Part shown: positions 26,103 through 33,616 of the stretch, piece after piece | How the letters are laid out: each line of letters starts with the position of its first letter | How positions within the stretch are numbered: position 1 is the stretch's first letter | Assembly (NCBI RefSeq): GCF_000468095.1 | Contig: NZ_ASZC01000002.1 | Span: 457,979 to 521,978, forward strand | DNA length: 64,000 nucleotides | Origin: Pantoea sp. AS-PWVM4 | GTDB taxonomy: Bacteria > Pseudomonadota > Gammaproteobacteria > Enterobacterales > Enterobacteriaceae | Reading direction: 5' to 3' | Made by a program: the position numbers and the translations under genes | Notes under the pieces: generated by a model | Told to the model about the DNA's origin: nothing | Databases searched by the model: none | Seen by the model: the letters and a program-made list of their open reading frames with translations, nothing else

Positions 26103-27142
26103 GGGCATTGTTAACACCTGAGCTGGTTCCGCGCATTGGGGTTGTGCTGTTTAAGCCCGGCAAAGATTTGCATTCGCTGTTCCGTGGACGCGTCCTGATC
26201 AGCACCCCAACATCAGAAATGGCCGACCTGCCATCAGGCTTAATCAACGACAGCAGCCAGCCATTACTGGACGAAAAATCACTGGCAGGATTCTTTAATG
26301 ATGACCGGGTAATCAAAGCTGCTGGTGGCTGGGAAGTGCATGACGCGTGGGTGCAAAAAATTAACGCCTGCCAGCTTCAGAAAAAGGATTCCTATCATCA
26401 TCCGCATTACACTACCTTGCGCACCGAATCGGGAACGGTTTGCCTGTGTTATCACGATGATAATTACTGCCGTGAGAATGGCTTACCTGAATCACTTGAA
26501 AGTGTTGCCGCTGGTAATCTGGCGCGGTGGATTATCGAATCCGCCTGTATTCAGATGGGGTTAGGTTCAGACCATCGGATGACATTACCAGAGCTGTGCT
26601 GGTGGGCCTGTCTTAATGACGTTACGGACCTGATACCTGAAGCACCAGCGCGCCGTGTGCTGCGTATGCCAGAAGAGAAACCGGCTACAGGAGCACTGAA
26701 GGAATCACGCATCCAGCCGGAACGGGCTGCACGGGAAGTGATACAGGAAGCGGCAGAGGTGGTTAAAGCCGTCATCAGCCTGGCTATCGACCCGGAATCA
26801 CCGGAATCATTCATGAAGCGGCCAAAGCGCCGCCGACTGGAAAACGAGAAGTACACACGGTGGGTAAAAGCGCAGCCATGCGCCTGCTGTAATAAACCAG
26901 CAGATGACCCGCACCACATCATCGGACACGGACAGGGAGGAATGGGAACCAAGGCACACGATTTGTTTGTGATACCGCTTTGCAGGGCGCATCACGACGA
27001 ACTCCACCGTGACCCGGTGGCATTCGAAAACAAATACGGGGGCCAGACAGAACTGCTGTTCAGATTCCTTGATCGCACCATAGGCATCGGCGTGATCGGG
27101 ATAGCGAAAAATAAAACGGTATGGAGAAATAACGATGCGTGA
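26099..27142 (+). CDS. DUF968 protein (YdfU-like)
   Basis: A 347-aa protein with a poorly conserved N-terminal part and a C-terminal DUF968 domain (about 235-330). The C-terminus holds CACC, DDPHHIIGHGQGGMGTKAHD and LCRAHHDELHRD, an HNH-like zinc pattern. It resembles YdfU of the E. coli Qin prophage, next to rusA and Q. Nuclease activity is possible; the role is unknown. Confidence 0.85.
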   Translation: MRALLTPELVPRIGVVLFKPGKDLHSLFRGRVLISTPTSEMADLPSGLINDSSQPLLDEKSLAGFFNDDRVIKAAGGWEVHDAWVQKINACQLQKKDSYHHPHYTTLRTESGTVCLCYHDDNYCRENGLPESLESVAAGNLARWIIESACIQMGLGSDHRMTLPELCWWACLNDVTDLIPEAPARRVLRMPEEKPATGALKESRIQPERAAREVIQEAAEVVKAVISLAIDPESPESFMKRPKRRRLENEKYTRWVKAQPCACCNKPADDPHHIIGHGQGGMGTKAHDLFVIPLCRAHHDELHRDPVAFENKYGGQTELLFRFLDRTIGIGVIGIAKNKTVWRNNDA

Positions 27143-27479
27143 CATGACACATGTTTTAGATTGCTGGGGGGCGTGGGCGGCTGCGGAAAGTAGTGGAGTT
27201 GATTGGCAGCCAATTGCCGCTGGATTCAAAGGACTTCTGCCTCATGGGAAAAGCTCACGTATTCAGTGCAACGATGATGAAGGTATAATGATTGATAGTT
27301 GTGTTGCTAGATTAAGAAAATACAAACCAGATGAGTTTGAATTGATCATTGCACATTTTGTTATTGGGATATCATTGCGAACGATAGCTAAAAAAAGAAA
27401 GTGTTCGGATGGAACTATTAGGAAAGAGTTACAGGCAGCAATGGGATTTATAGATGGTTGCTTGAGTATGCTATATTAA
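27135..27479 (+). CDS. Late antiterminator Q-like protein
   Basis: A 114-aa protein of the short Q family (antitermination of late transcription). MRDMTHVLDCWGAWAAAESSG and the HTH-like IGISLRTIAKKRKCSDGTIR followed by QAAMGFIDGCLSMLY match such proteins. It is the last early gene. Its target promoter should lie before the lysis genes, which are 1.9 kb away because the moron pair is inserted between. Confidence 0.88.
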   Translation: MRDMTHVLDCWGAWAAAESSGVDWQPIAAGFKGLLPHGKSSRIQCNDDEGIMIDSCVARLRKYKPDEFELIIAHFVIGISLRTIAKKRKCSDGTIRKELQAAMGFIDGCLSMLY

Positions 27480-27490
27480 GCATGTGATGA

Positions 27491-27518
27491 AAAAGGCGGT
27501 CACTTCCCGCCTTTTTGT
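27491..27518. terminator. Bidirectional terminator between Q and the moron pair
   Basis: AAGGCGG-N7-CCGCCTT with A and T runs on both sides, between convergent transcripts. It overlaps the last codons of the minus-strand membrane-protein gene. Confidence 0.8.
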
Positions 27519-28057
27519 TTCAGGAAGACCTTTATATTATCCCTTATAATAATCAATGAGTGGAGCATGAAGAATATGGTTAATATGGCAAGCCACACAC
27601 AGAAAAGACATGCATAGAAGTTAGTGGATAAGCCTAGCGTAAATTGAGATATGGCCGTTGTAATTGAAAGCCAGATGGATGTGTTTATGAATGCAGATAA
27701 ATTATCAAGAGGCTTAAATAATTCGCCCTCATCTATGGAGTCAACGTCAATGCCAGTTGCATGGCTAAATGTTTCTCTGTATTCTTTGGTTCCAAAAACC
27801 TTTTCTTTTAAATTTACTATAACAAAAGTATGAAGACTCAACAAGAAAGAACCAACAGATATAAACCCAGAAAAAAGATAACCTCTTAAATTTTTATGGT
27901 GGAACTCAAAGAATTTAGAGTTTAACTCTGGGGAGTTTTTATAAAGCATAATGAGTCCTAGCAATGCCAGGACAGAAAGCAAGGCAAGAAAAATGTATTG
28001 ATAACGTATCCTCTGCGACAATATCCAGTCATATAAAAACATTTTTGTTTTTACCAT
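27500..28057 (-). CDS. Four-helix membrane protein of a candidate defence pair
   Basis: A 185-aa protein with four hydrophobic helices near residues 22-40, 60-84, 122-145 and 148-170, and a hydrophilic loop (about 85-120, including ATGIDVDSIDEGELFKPL). It overlaps the end of the 308-aa gene upstream by 29 bp, implying coupled translation. RexB of lambda and KwaA of Kiwa are also four-helix partners of soluble proteins, but I see no direct sequence match. The region is AT-rich and the strand is opposite to phage late genes. Confidence 0.75.
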   Translation of the reverse strand: MVKTKMFLYDWILSQRIRYQYIFLALLSVLALLGLIMLYKNSPELNSKFFEFHHKNLRGYLFSGFISVGSFLLSLHTFVIVNLKEKVFGTKEYRETFSHATGIDVDSIDEGELFKPLDNLSAFINTSIWLSITTAISQFTLGLSTNFYACLFCVWLAILTIFFMLHSLIIIRDNIKVFLKQKGGK

Positions 28058-28955
28058 TCATTATTTGGTCCTTTATTATATCAATTACTTCACTGGAAGA
28101 ATAGTTGTCATTTGTCAAACCATCAACTTTATCTGCGATAAGGTCGAAATCATACTCATCGAAGAACGTTGGGCAATTCATAACATCAATAAACCTCTCA
28201 TTATCATTATAGTCTAAAGCTACAACCTTAGCTTTCAGGATGTTACTGACAGAACCATATGCATCTGATATAAGTCGCCCAATGTTACTTGTTTTTGATC
28301 TTGATGCATTATCAATAGAGAAATTAATGTCAATATTCTTCGTTATGGTTTCAATTGCTGACATAGGCTTTTGTTCAAATTGTAAGTGCGAAAATCGGAA
28401 GGATGCGGATTTTATTTTTTTGAACTGAGCCAGAATGGCCTCAATACTGCTTTGAGTAGTGAGTATTTTGAAATTAAATCTTTCTTTATATTTCTTATTT
28501 ACCGCAATAACATCTTTTTTCTTTGGTTTTTCACCTAATGCATCTATTTCTTTTTTATTCACACTTCTTATGTAATCATTAGAGATGGTTTGAAAGTTAG
28601 AAAAAAGTGAGTTTATTGAGCATGACGAGTGGTGGTAGAGATAGAGTCCTTTCAAATTTGATTTTTTAAGGCAGAAAAAGTTAAAAGATACCAACTTTTC
28701 ACTACCTTTAAGGTCTTCCACCTTAAGTCTAAATTTCCCCCCGCTAAACGTAGACTTACAGTTTTTCTTCTGGTTGCGATATGTCAAAACCATCCCGACA
28801 TAATAGTCAGGTTCCTCTGACATTAGAATTTGGCGAGAGGAATCAGTATATGAATGAACACGGCGTGATGCCTGGATAAATGCGGCCAATACATCGCCTG
28901 TCTTAATGAATTGATTTGGGTTTTCTATTTCAAATCCAATGCTTTTTACTTTCAT
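28029..28955 (-). CDS. Soluble protein of a candidate RexA-like defence pair
   Basis: A 308-aa soluble protein starting MKVKSIGFEIENPNQFIKTG at 28955. No family recognised. The N-terminal half is predicted beta, with KGLYLYHHSSCSINSLFSNF; a lysine-rich middle (EKPKKKDVIAVNKKYKER) follows, then an alpha/beta C-terminus with INFSIDNASRSKTSNIGRLI. Gene order (soluble first, membrane second), size and setting recall RexA-RexB. GC is about 33 percent in a line I counted (28081-28140), well below the neighbouring phage genes. Confidence 0.75.
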   Translation of the reverse strand: MKVKSIGFEIENPNQFIKTGDVLAAFIQASRRVHSYTDSSRQILMSEEPDYYVGMVLTYRNQKKNCKSTFSGGKFRLKVEDLKGSEKLVSFNFFCLKKSNLKGLYLYHHSSCSINSLFSNFQTISNDYIRSVNKKEIDALGEKPKKKDVIAVNKKYKERFNFKILTTQSSIEAILAQFKKIKSASFRFSHLQFEQKPMSAIETITKNIDINFSIDNASRSKTSNIGRLISDAYGSVSNILKAKVVALDYNDNERFIDVMNCPTFFDEYDFDLIADKVDGLTNDNYSSSEVIDIIKDQIMNGKNKNVFI

Positions 28956-29415
28956 TTCAGTGCCTTACTGTTTTCTGGTCGTTTATTTTTTATTGAAATC
29001 AGATAATACTGAAAAATTAATAAAAAATCACTAATGCGTACGCAAAAAAGGATGTAGTGTGATAAGAGTCGTTACTACGCAGTACTGCTTATCATCGAAA
29101 CCTCGCCAACTGGCGGTTTTTTTGTTTTGTGCTTCTCCATTCCACACAATACCAAAGGCGCTAAAGCATGACGGGTTCATAGCCCAACCCATCTTGATAG
29201 CTGCAACTATCCAGCGCCTTTCATATTGTGGCGAATCCACAACAGCATTATCCCTGCGGCTGACGAGCCAGGTTATCAACGCCGATGCGCGGCAGGGTAT
29301 TAATAACACGCTAATGCAGCGGGGTAGCGCCCGCACCTTTTTCAGATGCCAGCCATTGAGCTGGCTTTTTTGTTTTCTGACTACAGACAGCCACCCCAAC
29401 AAGCGGGAGGTGGAG
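28956..29415. other. Late leader region with two terminators before lysis
   Basis: About 460 bp between the moron pair and the holin. The left 80 bp are AT-rich and should hold the leftward promoter of the pair. Two + strand terminators follow: CGCCA-AC-TGGCG plus T7 at 29103-29124 and AGCCA-N6-TGGCT plus T-run at 29349-29372. Terminators just before lysis genes are what Q must read through, so PR' probably lies near 28990-29100. No gene seen. Confidence 0.55.
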
Positions 29416-29775
29416 ATGAAGCGCATGCCGGAAAAAGACGTTGGGTTTTGGGCCAGCCTGATCGCCTGGTTGGTCGCCCACAAAAACGAATCAGGCTATG
29501 CCGGTCTGGCGGGCGTTATGGCGATCCTGAGAGCAACTTACATTGGCAAAGATACATGGCCCCGTCGTCTTCTGGATGCCGCGATGTGTAGCATCTTTGC
29601 TTTTTTCCTACAGCCGACGCTACAGGTGATCGGCTCAGTATTTAACTGGAACTTCAGCGCTGGTGCGACACAGGTCGCGGCTGTGTTCCTCGGGTTCCTC
29701 GGTGTTGACTGGCTCTCGACGAAGCTGCGCCGGTTAATTGATAAGCGATTTGGAGATGCCAGTGAAAACCAGTAA
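29416..29775 (+). CDS. Lambda-family holin (Phage_holin_3)
   Basis: A 119-aa protein starting MKRMPEKDVGFWASLIAWLV at 29416 behind GGGAGGTG. It has three hydrophobic segments (about 10-25, 33-65 and 70-100), HKNESGYAGLAGVMAILRAT and a charged tail DKRFGDASENQ. This fits lambda-type class holins that permeabilise the membrane for the endolysin. First gene of the lysis cassette; overlaps endolysin by 14 bp. Confidence 0.88.
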   Translation: MKRMPEKDVGFWASLIAWLVAHKNESGYAGLAGVMAILRATYIGKDTWPRRLLDAAMCSIFAFFLQPTLQVIGSVFNWNFSAGATQVAAVFLGFLGVDWLSTKLRRLIDKRFGDASENQ

Positions 29776-30187
29776 CGCCGGAATGGAATTGATTAAACGC
29801 TCCGAGGGTCTGGAGCTGAAGGCTTACCGTGACAGTGTTGGCGTTCTTACGATTGGCTATGGTCACACTTTCGGTGTGAAGCCTGATGATGTGGTTACAC
29901 CATTGCAGGCTGAGAAATTCCTTCGTGATGATCTGTCGGTTGCCGAGTTAACGGTAAACACCAGCGTTAAGGTGAAGATCACGCAGGGCCAGTTTGACGC
30001 GATGGTGTCATTCGTATTCAACCTGGGCGCTGGCAACTTTGTTAAATCCACCCTGCTGAGAAAGCTCAACGCCGGGGATTACAAAGGTGCTGCGGCTGAG
30101 TTTGGGAAGTGGACCTTTGCAGGCAAAAAAGAGCTTCCCGGATTGGTTCGCCGCCGCGCAGCAGAAAAGGGGATGTTTGAGACATGA
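29762..30187 (+). CDS. Endolysin, glycoside hydrolase 24 lysozyme
   Basis: A 141-aa T4/P22-type lysozyme that cleaves peptidoglycan. The catalytic E-D-T triad is visible in KRSEGLELKAYRDSVG and LTIGYGHT. The start is GTG at 29762 (MKTSNAGMELI) because TTGGAG lies 6 bases upstream; the ATG at 29756 sits too close to that site. There is no signal-anchor segment, so it depends on the holin. Confidence 0.93.
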   Translation: MKTSNAGMELIKRSEGLELKAYRDSVGVLTIGYGHTFGVKPDDVVTPLQAEKFLRDDLSVAELTVNTSVKVKITQGQFDAMVSFVFNLGAGNFVKSTLLRKLNAGDYKGAAAEFGKWTFAGKKELPGLVRRRAAEKGMFET

Positions 30188-30639
30188 GCATCATCAACTT
30201 CATCAAAAATTATTCTCACTTCATCATCATTGGCCTGGTATGTGTCTGCCTGTGGGGACTTAACGCCCGTAACTCACAGCTGTCAGCAACCAATGACCGG
30301 CTAGAAAAACTGACTGACAGCAAAGACAGCCAGATCAACGATCTCCGCTCCAAGAATGACGACCTCGCATCAAGCGTTAATGACCTGGTAAAAGCAGTGA
30401 ACCAGCAGAACGCCGTGATGAGCGAGGTAGCAGAACAGCGCGCCGTTACCGCAGAGCAGAATAGGAAATTACAGAATGAAATTAAGCGCTATCTCGCAGC
30501 GGATAAATGCGCTGCTGCTCCTGTTGACAGTCGCGCTGTTGAGCGGTTGCGGGACGCGGCAAAGTCAGCCAGTGGTGGAGTACCGGACAATCAGCCAGCC
30601 CCGGTTAAACCTGCCAGCGGAACTGACAAGCCCGATTGA
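30184..30639 (+). CDS. Rz: i-spanin Rz
   Basis: A 151-aa inner-membrane spanin with one N-terminal helix (about 10-28, HFIIIGLVCVCLWGL), a long periplasmic coiled coil (30-105) and a Pro/Ala-rich tail. It pairs with Rz1 to disrupt the outer membrane. The start overlaps the endolysin stop. Confidence 0.9.
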   Translation: MSIINFIKNYSHFIIIGLVCVCLWGLNARNSQLSATNDRLEKLTDSKDSQINDLRSKNDDLASSVNDLVKAVNQQNAVMSEVAEQRAVTAEQNRKLQNEIKRYLAADKCAAAPVDSRAVERLRDAAKSASGGVPDNQPAPVKPASGTDKPD

Positions 30640-30769
30640 AGCTCCCGAGCCAAAACCTGGCCTTTTGTATGGCGACAGCGTTGAACTAAACGCGTTGCTT
30701 TATGGCGTTGTGAAGCAATGCAACATCGACCGGGCTGGTATCCGCAAGATAGAGGCAGGGCAAAAATGA
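30476..30769 (+). CDS. Rz1: o-spanin lipoprotein Rz1
   Basis: A 97-aa lipoprotein in the +1 frame relative to Rz, starting inside Rz and continuing 130 bp past it. The signal sequence ends in the lipobox LLSGC (about residues 21-25), and a proline-containing mature part (RLNLPAELTSPIEAPEPKPG) follows. It is longer than lambda Rz1 (60 aa precursor). Confidence 0.9.
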   Translation: MKLSAISQRINALLLLLTVALLSGCGTRQSQPVVEYRTISQPRLNLPAELTSPIEAPEPKPGLLYGDSVELNALLYGVVKQCNIDRAGIRKIEAGQK

Positions 30770-30984
30770 AAATCCTCGAATGGCTTAAAAGCCAGTTCAC
30801 TAAACCCAAAGAAGAGAAAAGCGAAATGCCTGATGAAAATGAAGTAGCACAGACTGAGCAACCGGCAGTAACTGACAACACCGATGTGGTCCTGGCAAAA
30901 CTCAAAGAGCTGGTGGTAGCTGCTGGCGATAAGGCGCATACGGTGATTGATGACCTGATCGCCGTGGTGAAAAAGCTGGTGTAG
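30766..30984 (+). CDS. Small phage protein after Rz1
   Basis: A 72-aa protein starting MKILEWLKSQFTKPKEEKSE at 30766, overlapping the Rz1 stop (ATGA). It has an amphipathic N-terminus, an acidic linker and a helical C-terminus (VIDDLIAVVKKLV). No family recognised; the coupling argues it is translated with the lysis genes. Confidence 0.6.
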   Translation: MKILEWLKSQFTKPKEEKSEMPDENEVAQTEQPAVTDNTDVVLAKLKELVVAAGDKAHTVIDDLIAVVKKLV

Positions 30985-31022
30985 TCATCACAAGGCGCAT
31001 TCTTGCGAGTGCGTCTGATGAT

Positions 31023-31053
31023 GTAAAAAAAGCCCCCTGGACAGAAGGGGGCT
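31023..31053 (-). terminator. Terminator of the AriR-like gene
   Basis: AGCCCCCT-N7-AGGGGGCT with an A run before it on the + strand, hence a T run after the hairpin on the minus strand. It ends the leftward gene at 31120-31377. Confidence 0.8.
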
Positions 31054-31119
31054 AACCAATTGAGGGAAGGGATCGAAATTCCGTTTTATATTTACGGATA
31101 AATTATAGTACACAGGAAC

Positions 31120-31377
31120 TCAGTTGATGGTGTCATCCGGGGTTAGTTGGACGACCATCTCAAGAGCTTGACGATAGACATCAAGCTTTATCACATCTTT
31201 TTCGGCCTCAAGCTTTTCAAGTAAGGAATGGATGATGTCTTTGTTGCCAACAACCGCCTTACGAGAGGATAAATCCTGATAAATCTCTACTAACACAGCT
31301 TTCTCGCTTACGAATTGTGAATCCATACTTTGTAAGTAAACTGAGAGCTGAGATTGCATCGGTGTTATCTGGTCCAT
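31120..31377 (-). CDS. AriR/YmgB-like biofilm and acid-resistance regulator
   Basis: An 85-aa protein starting MDQITPMQSQLSVYL at 31377 behind GAGG (6-base spacing). The C-terminal half NKDIIHSLLEKLEAEKDVIK plus YRQALEMVVQLTPDD aligns well with recalled E. coli YmgB/AriR (NKNIILSLIHSLE... and RKTLEIVLRYTADDM). That family regulates biofilm, acid resistance and Rcs signalling in E. coli. It is an opposite-strand moron between lysis and packaging genes with its own terminator. Confidence 0.75.
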   Translation of the reverse strand: MDQITPMQSQLSVYLQSMDSQFVSEKAVLVEIYQDLSSRKAVVGNKDIIHSLLEKLEAEKDVIKLDVYRQALEMVVQLTPDDTIN

Positions 31378-31794
31378 CTTAAGCCTCAAGTGTGTGGCTG
31401 CTTAAAGAAGCATACCGCGCTGTGGGAATAGTAAGTTTAGCTGTGTATCTGTTAGTCGTTCAAAAAATAGCCTCTGAAGGTGAAAATCCGCAACACCTTC
31501 AGAGGCGATGCAAAGCACCATTCGTTCAAGGAACTCATTAACACCTGAAAAACTTATGCAATAAATAAATTTTTGTACAATTTTTTTTGATCATTGTGTG
31601 TGGTCATATGAGTTGAGAGCAAACTGATTCAGTGTATTAAGAAGAATCTACCGGCAAGGGATAACGGTTAGCCATTCTGCGAAGCTGGAGAAAACACTTG
31701 AGGGTACTCTCATAACTGGATTGCTCGGTCAGCTAAGTACAAATTAATCAGCTATGCTTTTTATTAAACCCAACAGAAAGCTTATGAGCTGATT
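31378..31794. other. Intergenic region upstream of the AriR-like gene
   Basis: About 415 bp, AT-rich in its right half, with no gene I can support. It should contain the leftward promoter of the AriR-like gene. No repeat or RNA recognised. Confidence 0.5.
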
Positions 31795-32118
31795 TTGAAG
31801 AATATTGATATAAATTTTTTCGCCATTGAAATCAAAAAATTAGCTGCTGAGCATCAATCGGGCAAAGCTCTTAAAGAAGTGAAAGCAGATGTGGATGGAT
31901 TAATCCAGTCAATCAGAGAAATTATTGGCCCTGATAAGGAAGTCCAGATTGAGAAATGGTCATTTCTGCTCGACGCGTTAGAGGGGTACCGGAATAGCAG
32001 AGCTGACCCAGCCTGGAGCATAGTGATATCGCATGCAGTTAGGAGGATAAAAAGTCGCAGAAGAAGTGCGGAGTTCAGTAGAAGGCGGTTTGTTAAAAAT
32101 CAACAATTCACTGATTAG
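31795..32118 (+). CDS. Hypothetical protein
   Basis: A 107-aa frame with TTG start and a weak ribosome site. MKNIDINFFAIEIKKLAAEH is followed by a helical segment and a basic arginine-rich C-terminus (IKSRRRSAEFSRRRF). No family recognised. The amino-acid pattern looks protein-like, but start and expression are uncertain. A terminator follows at 32153-32179. Confidence 0.4.
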   Translation: MKNIDINFFAIEIKKLAAEHQSGKALKEVKADVDGLIQSIREIIGPDKEVQIEKWSFLLDALEGYRNSRADPAWSIVISHAVRRIKSRRRSAEFSRRRFVKNQQFTD

Positions 32119-32152
32119 TGCATCTCCACTCAAATATACATACCAGCGTACT

Positions 32153-32179
32153 AACCGCCCAAGTGGCGGTTTTATTTTG
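32153..32179 (+). terminator. Terminator after 32118
   Basis: AACCGCC-N5-GGCGGTT followed by TTATTTT, 35 bp after the hypothetical gene. Confidence 0.75.
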
Positions 32180-32293
32180 TGCTGAAAACTGCATTCACTG
32201 AGTTCACTTTTCAGCATAAACACAATGAATCATCGGCTGGTATTCTCACCATTGCCGAGGGTTACATTCATCTGACCAGCAGGAAATACTGAA

Positions 32294-32596
32294 ATGAAAC
32301 ATACGCCGCTTAAAGATGTCATGCAGCAACTTCAAATCGTCATCGTCGATGGTGGGTTTGAGTTGCACAATGCAGCCGGGACAGCATTTTATGATAGCTG
32401 GGGGTGTCGCGGTGAAGTTCATGGTATTCCCGAATATTTCCCGGTGTTGTTAAGCGTTAGTGGTCCCATAAATCCAGTCTCAGAAGAGAGTAAGGACACC
32501 ACCAAATGCAATTCTCTATACAGAGCAGTGAATGATCTCATCACTGAGAAAATCAAGAATGAGATACGTCCTGGCGGATTGCTTCACAAACAATAA
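32294..32596 (+). CDS. Hypothetical phage protein
   Basis: A 100-aa protein (MKHTPLKDVMQQLQIVIVDG) with AGGAAA about 8 bases upstream. No domain recognised. It lies just before the packaging genes and has balanced composition, so I regard it as probably real. Confidence 0.5.
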   Translation: MKHTPLKDVMQQLQIVIVDGGFELHNAAGTAFYDSWGCRGEVHGIPEYFPVLLSVSGPINPVSEESKDTTKCNSLYRAVNDLITEKIKNEIRPGGLLHKQ

Positions 32597-32632
32597 CCAC
32601 TCTTCGGGGTGGTTTTTTTATTGGAGGCTGCA

Positions 32633-32983
32633 ATGCCTGCGCTGATTCCTCGTGCCTGCCGCAAGCGCGGCTGTCCCACTACAACGACTGACCGTTCGGG
32701 TTATTGTGAGAAGCACCGGCACGAAGGCTGGCAACAGCATCAGCAGGGCAAGAGCCGCCATGAGCGTGGCTATGGCAGTCAGTGGGACATCAGACGCGCT
32801 CGCATTCTGAAGCGTGATAATCAACTATGTCAGAGCTGCCTGCGGAATGGCCGCGCTGCTGAAGCTAAGACCGTCGATCACATCTTAGCCAAAGCACATG
32901 GGGGAACCGATGATGATTCAAACCTCGAAAGCCTGTGCTGGCCCTGCCATCGCGGCAAAACGTCACGCGAACGGCTCAAATGA
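32633..32983 (+). CDS. Packaging-associated HNH endonuclease
   Basis: A 116-aa HNH nuclease starting MPALIPRACRKRGCPTTTTD behind GGAGGC. It has two zinc sites: CRKRGC...YCEKH in the first 30 residues and LCQSCLRNG...CWPCHRG around the HNH core TVDHILAKAHGG. HNH proteins next to terminase are required with P27-type small terminases in HK97-like cos phages for specific end cleavage. Confidence 0.9.
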   Translation: MPALIPRACRKRGCPTTTTDRSGYCEKHRHEGWQQHQQGKSRHERGYGSQWDIRRARILKRDNQLCQSCLRNGRAAEAKTVDHILAKAHGGTDDDSNLESLCWPCHRGKTSRERLK

Positions 32984-32999
32984 TATCGATTCTAAATTG

Positions 33000-33075
33000 T
33001 ATCTGTGGCGGGGAGGGGCGGGTTAAATCTCTGGAGCTTTTCGCGCTCAGGACCGCCGCCTAGGTTTTTTTCGCA
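33000..33075. other. Candidate cos site
   Basis: A GC-rich non-coding stretch between the HNH and small-terminase genes: GGGGAGGGGCGGGTTAAAT, CTGGAGCTTTTCGCGC and GGACCGCCGCC. I recall similar strings upstream of terminase in HNH/P27-type phages with cohesive ends. The exact nicks cannot be placed from sequence. Confidence 0.45.
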
Positions 33076-33139
33076 CCGCCGCAGGTTAGAAAACTTTTTT
33101 TGGGGTCCCCCAATGAGTGATTAATAGGAGTTTTCGATT

Positions 33140-33613
33140 ATGTCAGGACCGCCGAAGACCCCGACACGCCTGGCTCTGGTGAAGGGGAACCCATCGAAAA
33201 GGCCCATCAACAAAAATGAGCCGAAACCACCTTCTGGGGTGCCCCCAACTCCGAAGCATTTCAGTAAGCAGGAAAAATACTGGTTCAAACGGTTGGGTGA
33301 AGAACTCGACTGCATGGGAGTGATTACAACGCTTGATGGTATGGCGCTGGAATTGCTGATAGGCGCTTACGTTGAGTGGCGTACTCACCGTGATTTCCTT
33401 GATGAAGAAGGCGAGACGTACACCACCAAAACAGCCCTGGGTGACACGCTTGTTAAGGCGCATCCTCGTGTCGCGATGATGGCTGATGCCTGGAAGCGCT
33501 TGCGCGGAATGATGTCAGAGTTTGGTATGACGCCAGCCTCACGCAGCAAAGTAAGTTCTGGCGATGCTGGTGAAGTGGACCCACTGGAAGAGTTTCTTAA
33601 AAAGCGCAAATGA
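33140..33613 (+). CDS. Terminase small subunit (P27 family)
   Basis: A 157-aa DNA-recognition subunit. The N-terminal PKTPTRLALVKGNPSKRPIN and PPTPKHFSKQEKYWFKRLGE are typical of P27-family terminases, and the C-terminus has FGMTPASRSKVSS. It acts with the HNH protein and the large subunit at cos. It starts MSGPPKTPTR at 33140 behind AGGAG. Confidence 0.92.
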   Translation: MSGPPKTPTRLALVKGNPSKRPINKNEPKPPSGVPPTPKHFSKQEKYWFKRLGEELDCMGVITTLDGMALELLIGAYVEWRTHRDFLDEEGETYTTKTALGDTLVKAHPRVAMMADAWKRLRGMMSEFGMTPASRSKVSSGDAGEVDPLEEFLKKRK

Positions 33614-33616
33614 TGA

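Noticed and set aside
27500..28955. Direct assignment of the pair to Kiwa or RexAB
   Set aside because: Kiwa has the membrane gene first, and I see no clear sequence match to RexA/RexB; only architecture agrees, so it is reported as a hypothesis.
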